NCBI GenBank assembly: GCA_017958895.1
Contig: JAGDBT010000025.1
Span: forward strand, 1-5,611
DNA: 5,611 bases
Direction: 5' to 3'
DNA from: Alphaproteobacteria bacterium
GTDB lineage: Bacteria > Pseudomonadota > Alphaproteobacteria > RF32 > CAG-239
Below the pieces are notes generated by a model that saw only the letters and a program-made list of their open reading frames with translations, was not told the origin of the DNA and did not search any database. This document shows positions 1 to 5,306 of the stretch, piece by piece. Both the position numbers and the translations under genes were made by a program. Every line of letters begins with the position of its first letter. Within the stretch, counting starts at the first letter, position 1.

Positions 1-473
1 ATTTGGCATTTGTAAGCGGTGAAGGCGGAGAAAAACCGAGCTTTATTGATATGAATGAACTGGTTTCGGGCATTTTGAATAAATATCGCAAAAATTCCGA
101 TGCGATGATTCGTTTTTCAACGAACTATGATGTCAGCGCAATACAAGGACGTGAACAGGCTTTGCGCAGAGCAATTACAAATGTTATTGAAAATGCCTTC
201 CATTACGGAAAAACCATAGCGGTGAATTTGCAAAGTGATGATAAACGTTTGGAACTTACAATAGATGATGACGGGCCGGGTATTCCGGAAGATAAGCGCG
301 AAGATGTGTTTAAGGCATTTTATCGGATAGAGAAATCTCGCAATAAAAATACCGGCGGTGTCGGATTGGGATTGTCAATTGCCAGAGACGTGATTATCTC
401 TCATGGTGGCAGTATTCAACTTTCAGACAGTAATTTAGGAGGCTTGAGGGTTCTCATCAGCATACCCTTATAA
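1..473 (+). CDS. Sensor histidine kinase, EnvZ-like, C-terminal part (5' truncated by window edge)
   Basis: This is the ATP-binding (HATPase_c) end of a two-component sensor kinase, which would phosphorylate a response regulator from the cytoplasmic face of the membrane. Counting from the first full codon at base 3, the N box is at residues 60-65 (N60, E63, N64), the G1 box is DDDGPGIP at 88-95, an F-box-like stretch (VFKAFYRIE) is at 102-110, and the G2 box GGVGLGLS is at 118-125. The gene ends in TAA at 471-473. The sensor, membrane and HAMP segments and the phospho-accepting His lie upstream of the window. The TTG at base 3 is an internal Leu codon, not a start, because the domain is cut there. 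The opening LAFVSGEGGE resembles the linker after the H box in alphaproteobacterial EnvZ/OmpR-type kinases, which supports that family and lineage. The signal it senses cannot be told from this fragment. Confidence 0.93.
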   Translation, partial: LAFVSGEGGEKPSFIDMNELVSGILNKYRKNSDAMIRFSTNYDVSAIQGREQALRRAITNVIENAFHYGKTIAVNLQSDDKRLELTIDDDGPGIPEDKREDVFKAFYRIEKSRNKNTGGVGLGLSIARDVIISHGGSIQLSDSNLGGLRVLISIPL

Positions 474-545
474 AATGATAAGTCGCTTTATTCGCAAGAG
501 TTCGTATTCTTGGTAAAGAGCAAAAAATTATGGTCAGGCTATAAA

Positions 546-965
546 ATGAAAAAGACAGATAAAAATAAAAAGCTATCAAAAACCGATGTTGCGGCAGGGT
601 TGATTATGCGCGACGGGTTGCTGTTAATAGCGCAACGTAAGCATGGAAAAAGTTTGGAATATAAGTGGGAATTTCCCGGCGGCAAACTGGAAAAAGGCGA
701 AACTTTGGAAGAATGCTTAAAACGCGAGATGATGGAAGAAATGCAGCTGGAAATTTTTGTCGGTGAACATTTTGTGGACAGCAGTTATGACTATGATTTC
801 GGAACGATTGTGTTGCACAGTTTTTGGGCTACGTGCAAGAGCAAGGATATTAAAGTGGTTCTGGAGCATGAACAATATAAATGGGTTGAGCCTAAAGAAT
901 TGCCGAATTATGATTTTGCTCCTGCCGATAAGCCGATTATTGAGGCTATTTTGGGGTTGCTTTAA
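546..965 (+). CDS. mutT: MutT-like Nudix hydrolase (probable 8-oxo-dGTP diphosphatase)
   Basis: A 139-residue Nudix protein. The family hydrolyses nucleoside diphosphates linked to another moiety; MutT members remove oxidised dGTP from the nucleotide pool in the cytoplasm. The Nudix box runs from G46 to L68: G46, E52, R60, E61, E64 and E65 are present, but the usual Gly before the last hydrophobic residue is Gln67. The WEFPGGK run just before the box (41-47) and a late W-V-x-x-x-E-L (113-119) are typical of the MutT/8-oxo-dGTPase branch. I chose ATG 546, with a weak AGG at 536-538, over the in-frame TTG at 510, since the extra 12 residues precede the conserved fold and have no good ribosome site. 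It starts 72 bases after the kinase gene and ends 45 bases before atpD, with no visible terminator, so it could share the ATPase transcript. Substrate is inferred; other Nudix specificities are possible. Confidence 0.85.
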   Translation: MKKTDKNKKLSKTDVAAGLIMRDGLLLIAQRKHGKSLEYKWEFPGGKLEKGETLEECLKREMMEEMQLEIFVGEHFVDSSYDYDFGTIVLHSFWATCKSKDIKVVLEHEQYKWVEPKELPNYDFAPADKPIIEAILGLL

Positions 966-994
966 CATTTTGGATGTTGCCGGTAAACTAACTT

Positions 995-1001
995 AAAAGG
1001 G
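995..1001 (+). promoter_or_regulatory. Shine-Dalgarno of atpD that decides its start
   Basis: The purine run AAAAGGG lies 9 bases before ATG 1011, a normal distance. It lies only 3 bases before the in-frame TTG at 1005, which is too close. This favours ATG 1011 as the atpD start and drops two residues from the longest reading frame. Confidence 0.65.
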
Positions 1002-1010
1002 TGTTTGAAA

Positions 1011-2435
1011 ATGGCGGATAAAATAAACAAAGGTTACATAAAATCAATAAACGGCGGGGTATTGGAAATAGAATTTCCCGAAGAATTGCCGGAAATGCAT
1101 AATGCCTTAAAAATCGGTAATTTAACGGCCGAAGTGCAGGGTTATGTTGATACAAAAACCGTCAGAGCATTGGTTATGGGCTCAACTCAGGGATTATCCA
1201 GACATATGCCGGTTGAAGATTGCGGACACCATATTGAAGTGCCGGTGGGCCAAGAAGTTCTGGGAAGAATGTTTAATATTTTCGGAGAACCGATAGATAA
1301 AAAAGGTGCATTAAAAATTAAAAACAAAAAAGGTATTCATGCTCAGGCGGTTCCTTTGGCTAAACGCAGAATGTCTGCGGAAATATTTATTTCGGGAATT
1401 AAAGCCATTGATTTGTTGGCTCCGATGGAAAGGGGAGGCAAGACCGGTTTGTTCGGCGGTGCCGGCGTAGGAAAGACCGTGCTGATTACCGAACTGATTA
1501 ACAATATGGTCGGACGGTATGAAGGTGTGAGTATTTTCTGCGGAGTCGGTGAACGTTCACGAGAAGGAGAACAGCTTTATCGTGAAATGGAAGAGGCCGG
1601 AGTTTTAAAAAAGACGGTAATGGTGTTCGGTCAAATGAATGAGGCTCCGGGAATACGTTTCCGCGTTCCTTTAACGGGATTGACAATGGCGGAATATTTT
1701 CGGGATAAAGAAAATAAAGATGTGTTGTTGCTGGTTGACAATATTTTCCGCTTTGTACAAGCAGGTTCGGAAGTTTCGGTTTTGCTCGGCCAGATGCCGT
1801 CACGTGTGGGTTATCAACCGTCTTTGGCAACCGATATAGCTGATTTGGAAGAACGTATTTCTTCAACAGATAAGGCGGCAATTACTTCAATTCAGGCAGT
1901 TTATGTTCCGGCAGATGATTTTACCGATCCTTCGGCGGTTCATACCTTTTCACACCTTTCGTCAAGCATAGTGCTTTCAAGAGCAAGAGCCGCTCAGGGT
2001 TTGTATCCGGCGGTTGATCCGTTGCAATCGTCATCAAATATGCTGACGCCGCAGATTGTGGGTGAACGTCATTATAACACGGCGATTGCGGTGCGTAAAT
2101 GTTTGGCGGAATATGAAGAACTTAAAGATATTATCGCCATGTTGGGCTTTGATGAATTGCCGGAAAATGATCAACATACGGTGTTGACGGCGCGCAAGTT
2201 GGAACGTTTTTTAACCCAGCCTTTTTATACAACCTATCAGTTTACGGGTATGGAAGGCCGTTCAGTGGACTTGGAAAAAACAATTGAAGGCTGTGAACGC
2301 ATCTTAGCGGGTGAATTTAATTATTTGTCGGAAAATGATTTCTTTATGGTCGGCGATATAGACGAAGTGTTGGAGAAAACAAAAGAAAAAAGAGAAGCTT
2401 ATGAAAAATCGTTATCGGAGGAAGCCGCTCAATGA
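1011..2435 (+). CDS. atpD: N-type (alternate) F1 ATPase subunit beta
   Basis: Catalytic beta subunit of the F1 head, 474 residues. It binds and turns over ATP at the alpha/beta interfaces. The N-terminal beta-barrel covers about residues 1-78. The Walker A loop GGAGVGKT is at 149-156 with K155, and the catalytic Glu and phosphate-contacting Arg are E181 and R182 in GVGER. Walker B ends at D243, followed by NIFR with R247. Y332 in LYPAVDP matches the adenine-stacking Tyr, and the lever motif is DELPEND (381-387), a variant of DELSEED. The FRFVQAGSEVS stretch (246-256) and the position of the gene first in the operon fit the alternate F1F0 (N-ATPase) beta family rather than the housekeeping one. 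One oddity is Gln261 where beta subunits normally read LLGR. The stop overlaps the atpC start by 4 bases (ATGA). Confidence 0.97.
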   Translation: MADKINKGYIKSINGGVLEIEFPEELPEMHNALKIGNLTAEVQGYVDTKTVRALVMGSTQGLSRHMPVEDCGHHIEVPVGQEVLGRMFNIFGEPIDKKGALKIKNKKGIHAQAVPLAKRRMSAEIFISGIKAIDLLAPMERGGKTGLFGGAGVGKTVLITELINNMVGRYEGVSIFCGVGERSREGEQLYREMEEAGVLKKTVMVFGQMNEAPGIRFRVPLTGLTMAEYFRDKENKDVLLLVDNIFRFVQAGSEVSVLLGQMPSRVGYQPSLATDIADLEERISSTDKAAITSIQAVYVPADDFTDPSAVHTFSHLSSSIVLSRARAAQGLYPAVDPLQSSSNMLTPQIVGERHYNTAIAVRKCLAEYEELKDIIAMLGFDELPENDQHTVLTARKLERFLTQPFYTTYQFTGMEGRSVDLEKTIEGCERILAGEFNYLSENDFFMVGDIDEVLEKTKEKREAYEKSLSEEAAQ

Positions 2436-2836
2436 AGTTAACCGTGTTCACACCGATAGGCAAAGTATTGCAGGAAGAAGTGCAAAAGGTCAGAATTCCG
2501 ACATTAGAGGGATACTACACTTTATTGCCCAAGCATATTGATTTTGCCTCGGCTATGAAGGTTGATATTGTTAGTATGCTGACAAAAGATAATTTGCAAA
2601 AATTCGTGGCTTGTCATAACGGAGTGGCCGTCAAGAAAGGTGATGAAGTTACAATTACGGTGCAAAATGCGGTGGTCGGAGAATCTTTGGACGAGTTGGA
2701 AAAAGTTATCGATTCTGATTTCAAAAAGACAGATGAACAACGTAAAGAATTAAACATCGCCATGGCACGTTTGGAATTAGGGATTATTCGCGGGTTTACC
2801 AAATTAAGCAAAGGAGAAACCGATGGTGGAGTTTGA
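2432..2836 (+). CDS. atpC: N-type F1 ATPase subunit epsilon
   Basis: Epsilon subunit, 134 residues, part of the central stalk with gamma; it links rotor movement to F1 and can inhibit ATPase activity in many families. The N-terminal beta-sandwich (about 1-85) shows the usual opening with a hydrophobic strand and TPIGKV, then IPTLEGYYTLLPKHIDF (23-39), the family's equivalent of the G-x-x-G-I-L-P-x-H segment. The charged C-terminal part (about 86-128) fits the two-helix domain. The start ATG 2432 overlaps the atpD stop and is preceded by GGAGG at 2417-2421, 10 bases away. Its end overlaps atpQ by 14 bases. Placing epsilon directly after beta and ahead of the membrane genes is a hallmark of the N-ATPase operon. 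Sequence identity to standard epsilon subunits looks low, so the call leans partly on position. Confidence 0.93.
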   Translation: MKLTVFTPIGKVLQEEVQKVRIPTLEGYYTLLPKHIDFASAMKVDIVSMLTKDNLQKFVACHNGVAVKKGDEVTITVQNAVVGESLDELEKVIDSDFKKTDEQRKELNIAMARLELGIIRGFTKLSKGETDGGV

Positions 2837-3155
2837 AAAGTCTAATGCCGAAGAAATAAGAGATCAGTTAATCGGTAAGGTTGAAATGCTCAAGCATCGG
2901 CAAGCTAATTTTCATGCCAGTTTCGGTATGATTGCGGCGCTGGGCGGGGTGATTATAGTTCCGCTGTTGTTGGGAATCTTTTTGGGCGGATATCTTGATG
3001 AAAAAGTTCCGGTACATTTTTCCTGGCGCTTAAGTTGTATTTTCGTGGGGGCGGTTTGGGGCGCTCTTAATGCCTATTTTTGGGTTAAAAACGAAGATAA
3101 TAAAATAAAGAAAATAGAAGAAGAATATAAAAACGGAGGCAAAAAAAGTGAATAG
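2823..3155 (+). CDS. atpQ: N-ATPase small membrane protein AtpQ (AtpI-like)
   Basis: A 110-residue membrane protein of the AtpQ/AtpI-like group found only in the N-ATPase operon context. An amphipathic, charged N-terminus (1-30) precedes two predicted membrane helices at about 34-56 and 67-88, with the short loop GGYLDEKVPVHFSW between them, then a highly charged tail rich in Lys and Glu (89-110). The G-x-x-L-G/x-Y-L-D end of helix 1 and the SW...N-A-Y-F-W-V pattern of helix 2 match this family. AtpI-type proteins help assemble c-rings and have been proposed to handle Mg2+ or Ca2+; the function of AtpQ itself is not settled. The start ATG 2823 has AAGGAG at 2811-2816, 6 bases away. The gene overlaps atpC by 14 bases and atpR by 8, implying coupled translation. 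Confidence 0.88.
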   Translation: MVEFEKSNAEEIRDQLIGKVEMLKHRQANFHASFGMIAALGGVIIVPLLLGIFLGGYLDEKVPVHFSWRLSCIFVGAVWGALNAYFWVKNEDNKIKKIEEEYKNGGKKSE

Positions 3156-3492
3156 CAGTTTGTTGCAACAGGCTTGGAACGAGGCGGCACTATGGCAAAT
3201 GATAGCGGCTCCTTTGGCAGGTGCGGTTGTAGGAGCTGTTTATTTTTACAGTATGCGTTGGAGCATAAATCATCTGGACAGTTTTAAGCATAAGTTGGCA
3301 ATGTATTCATTGGCAGCGTTGGCGAGAATTATTTTCTTTTTCGGGGTTATGATTTTAATCAGCGGGCGCAATATAGCAGTGATTTTACTCTATTTGGTGG
3401 TCTTTTTCCTGGCTCGCATGATAATTCTGGGGCTGGAAAAAAACAGTTTCGGCGGTTCGGGTAACAGTGGAGCAGGCAAAGATGGAATTTAA
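3148..3492 (+). CDS. atpR: N-ATPase small membrane protein AtpR
   Basis: A 114-residue, very hydrophobic protein with about three membrane helices at 17-36, 51-72 and 75-95, matching the AtpR subunit of N-ATPases. Membrane-buried or border arginines R60 (in LAALARII) and R90 (in FFLARMII) are the conserved features of the family; it has been proposed that such arginines pair with the extra carboxylates of the c subunit during ring assembly. The start is a GTG at 3148, chosen because GGAGG at 3135-3139 sits 8 bases upstream and no ATG is nearby in frame. It overlaps the end of atpQ by 8 bases. The C-terminal tail (about 98-114) is Gly/Ser-rich and seems unstructured; part of its DNA also serves as the ribosome site and first codons of atpB, which may explain its composition. 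Confidence 0.87.
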   Translation: MNSSLLQQAWNEAALWQMIAAPLAGAVVGAVYFYSMRWSINHLDSFKHKLAMYSLAALARIIFFFGVMILISGRNIAVILLYLVVFFLARMIILGLEKNSFGGSGNSGAGKDGI

Positions 3493-4213
3493 GGCTGATT
3501 TTTCCGCTTGGTTGGATTTGCCGATGGCCGATAAGCCACTCGGATTGCAGAATTTTGATGAAATCAATTTACTGTCTTTCGGTGGTGTGAATATTAACGT
3601 TACAATTTTTAACAGTTGGTTGGTTATTGCTTTGATAGTTTTGGTTTCGTGGTTGGCAACCCGTAATTTGAAAACCGGCAAAAAAGTTTCAAAGTTGCAG
3701 ATTTTTCTGGAAGAGTTTGTTTTGTGGTTGCAAAAGGAAACCAGAGAAACCAGCGGTTCGTCAAACAGTAAATATTTGCTGATGGCCTTGGGATTGTTCA
3801 GTTTTATTATTGTGGCAAATTTACTGACATTTATTCCTTGGTTCAGGCCACCGACAGCCTCATTAAGCACAACAATGGCACTGGCTTTGGTGGTGTTTAT
3901 TGCCATACCGTATTTTTCGGTGAAAAATGCCGGTTGGAAAAAATATTTACGCAAGTTTATTGAACCGATTCCTTTGATGTTGCCGATGAATGTTTTCAGT
4001 GAAATGTTCTCGGTGTTGGCAATGGGATTGCGTTTGTTCGGTAATATGCTCAGCGGGGTGATGTTTGCGGGAATACTCAGCGCTTTTATTCCCTTTTTGG
4101 CTCCGTTGACCATGCAGACTTTGGGGTTGTTGACCGGGTCTATTCAGGCATATATTTTCGCCTTGCTGGCGATAGTTTATACTTCAAGCGTTAAGGCGGA
4201 AGATGGGTTGTAA
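3482..4213 (+). CDS. atpB: N-type Fo ATPase subunit a
   Basis: Stator subunit a of the membrane sector, 243 residues, which provides the ion half-channels facing the c-ring. The essential arginine is R184 in AMGLRLFGNMLSG (180-192), followed by the conserved N188. The last helix has Q222 in GSIQAYIF (219-226), and E174 precedes the Arg helix. PTASLSTT at 124-131 replaces the PTADLNTT of standard a subunits and looks like the alternate F1F0 form. Hydrophobic segments lie at about 45-60, 99-118, 130-146, 170-203 and 206-235. I prefer ATG 3482 over the GTG at 3467 because GGAG at 3469-3472 lies 9 bases before the ATG, whereas the GTG has no such site. With this start it overlaps atpR by 11 bases. 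At 243 residues it is shorter than E. coli a (271), lacking part of the N-terminal extension. Confidence 0.95.
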   Translation: MEFKADFSAWLDLPMADKPLGLQNFDEINLLSFGGVNINVTIFNSWLVIALIVLVSWLATRNLKTGKKVSKLQIFLEEFVLWLQKETRETSGSSNSKYLLMALGLFSFIIVANLLTFIPWFRPPTASLSTTMALALVVFIAIPYFSVKNAGWKKYLRKFIEPIPLMLPMNVFSEMFSVLAMGLRLFGNMLSGVMFAGILSAFIPFLAPLTMQTLGLLTGSIQAYIFALLAIVYTSSVKAEDGL

Positions 4214-4224
4214 CAAAAATTTAT

Positions 4225-4231
4225 AAGGAGG
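4225..4231 (+). promoter_or_regulatory. Strong Shine-Dalgarno before atpE
   Basis: AAGGAGG lies 5 bases before ATG 4237, in the longest gap of the ATPase operon (23 bases) and in an AT-rich, apparently unstructured leader. It is the best ribosome site of the cluster. This fits the known need for many c subunits per complex compared with one a subunit. Confidence 0.75.
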
Positions 4232-4236
4232 AAAAA

Positions 4237-4506
4237 ATGGATTCTTATGCAATTATAGGAGCGATTTCGGTTTTGGGCGCCTGCCTGTGCATGGGCATCG
4301 GCAGTATCGGTTCGGCTTTGGGCGAAGGGCACGCTGCGGCGGCAGCTCTGCAAGCCATGGCTCAGCAACCTGATGAGGCAAGCCGTATTCGTTCTACAAT
4401 GTTTGTATCGTTGGCAATGGTTGAAACAACGGCTTTATATGCCTTGCTGATTGCTTTTTTGACTTTATATGCCAATCCGTTTTGGAATTATGCCATAAGC
4501 CAATAA
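4237..4506 (+). CDS. atpE: N-type Fo ATPase subunit c (rotor ring), double-carboxylate type
   Basis: An 89-residue helical hairpin that forms the ion-carrying rotor ring. Helix 1 spans about 5-35, the cytoplasmic loop about 39-50 and helix 2 about 54-79. E63 in helix 2 is the essential ion-binding carboxylate. E30 in helix 1 stands where Na+-binding rings such as that of Ilyobacter tartaricus have Gln32. T64, T65 and Y68 match that ring's Ser66, Thr67 and Tyr70, and the LYANPFW end is also shared. A carboxylate in both helices is the signature of N-ATPase c subunits. The ligand set is compatible with Na+, but the N-type ring of Burkholderia pseudomallei was reported as proton-specific, so the ion is open. 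Odd points are Q43 where the loop normally has Arg (R-Q-P), and a disrupted glycine ladder in helix 1 with Ser23 and Ala27. Cys16 and Cys18 also lie in helix 1. Confidence 0.96.
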   Translation: MDSYAIIGAISVLGACLCMGIGSIGSALGEGHAAAAALQAMAQQPDEASRIRSTMFVSLAMVETTALYALLIAFLTLYANPFWNYAISQ

Positions 4507-4526
4507 GATAACTACGGGGATTAACT

Positions 4527-5306
4527 ATGGAAATTGACCTGTTTACGCTCATTGCACAAGTGATTAACTTAATCATTTTGTTGTTTTTGTTGCGAAAGTT
4601 TTTGTATTTGCCGGTGCTGAAAGCAATAGAGGCCAGACAGGCTTTGATTGATGAGGAACTTGCGGCGGCGGCACAAGCACGCAAAAAGGCGGAGCAGACG
4701 GCCGCAAAATGTGATCAAGAACTGAAAGATATAGCCATACATAAACAGGAAGTGATGTCGAAAATCCAAAGTGAAGCCGATAAATTTTCGGCCGAACTGT
4801 CGGTTGAAGCACTTAAACAATATGAGATTTCAAAACAAAAATGGCAGGATAAATTGGCCGCGGAAAAGGATAACTATGTTTCCGGCTTGCAAAAATCAGT
4901 TGCTGAAAGTTTCAGCCGTTTTGCGCAAAAAGCTATGGAACAAATGGCAGGTTCGTCGCTTGATGATTTGGTGATTAAGCAGTTTATGGCAAAACTGTCA
5001 GACTTGAGCGAGGAACAGAAAAAGGAATATGCCAAAACATTCGGCAGTCAGAAAAAGTTTTTGATACAAAGCGCTTTTGCAATTTCCGCAGAGGTTAAAG
5101 ATGAATTGGAAAAAATGTTGCGCCAAGAGTGGAATTTGGACGATAAAACCGTTTTTTCTTATGAGGTAAACGGAAATTTAATCAGCGGCATATCTTTGCA
5201 AGCGGGTGAACAGCTTATCGATTGGAGTTTTCAAAAGTATTTGGATGAGTTCAAAAACAATGTCAGTCGGGAAGTTTTGCTATTATTAAACAGAGGTGAA
5301 AAATGA
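4527..5306 (+). CDS. atpF: N-type Fo ATPase subunit b with delta-like C-terminal region
   Basis: A 259-residue peripheral-stalk subunit that holds F1 to the membrane sector. One N-terminal membrane helix (about 5-23) is followed by a charged, Ala/Glu/Lys-rich coiled coil (about 33-120), as in normal b subunits, which are about 156 residues long. The extra C-terminal part looks like the end of the delta (OSCP) subunit: residues 180-200 (IQSAFAISAEVKDELEKML) resemble the delta segment before its last sheet, and NLISGISLQAGEQLIDWS (217-234) resembles the delta signature L-I-G-G-x-x-x-x-x-G-D-x-x-I-D-x-S. N-ATPase operons lack a separate delta gene, so this protein probably does both jobs. The start ATG 4527 has GGGGA at 4516-4520, 6 bases away. 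Its TGA overlaps the atpA start by 4 bases. Confidence 0.93.
   Translation: MEIDLFTLIAQVINLIILLFLLRKFLYLPVLKAIEARQALIDEELAAAAQARKKAEQTAAKCDQELKDIAIHKQEVMSKIQSEADKFSAELSVEALKQYEISKQKWQDKLAAEKDNYVSGLQKSVAESFSRFAQKAMEQMAGSSLDDLVIKQFMAKLSDLSEEQKKEYAKTFGSQKKFLIQSAFAISAEVKDELEKMLRQEWNLDDKTVFSYEVNGNLISGISLQAGEQLIDWSFQKYLDEFKNNVSREVLLLLNRGEK

Noticed and set aside
510..545. TTG at 510 as an upstream start for the Nudix gene
   Set aside because: It adds 12 residues before the fold and has no well-placed Shine-Dalgarno; ATG 546 is the simpler start.
474..545. Possible promoter or terminator between the kinase and mutT genes
   Set aside because: AT-rich stretches such as TATTCT (505-510) and TATAAA (540-545) occur, but no paired -35 element at proper spacing and no stem followed by a T run is visible. 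The second box touches the start codon.
966..1010. Promoter or riboswitch in the gap before atpD
   Set aside because: The 45 bases are too short for a riboswitch and hold no clear -35/-10 pair; only the ribosome site at 995-1001 is supportable.
1498..1881. Open frame of 127 codons on the - strand inside atpD
   Set aside because: It is antisense to the conserved catalytic core of the beta subunit and has no recognisable domain.
3385..4113. Long open frame of 242 codons on the - strand
   Set aside because: It lies antisense to atpR and atpB, whose products are clearly recognisable, and its translation shows no family motif. It is best explained as a shadow of the coding strand.
4771..4974. 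Second + strand frame of 67 codons inside atpF
   Set aside because: It is out of frame within the coiled-coil region of AtpF, has no ribosome site I can see, and its basic composition is that of a frame-shifted reading.
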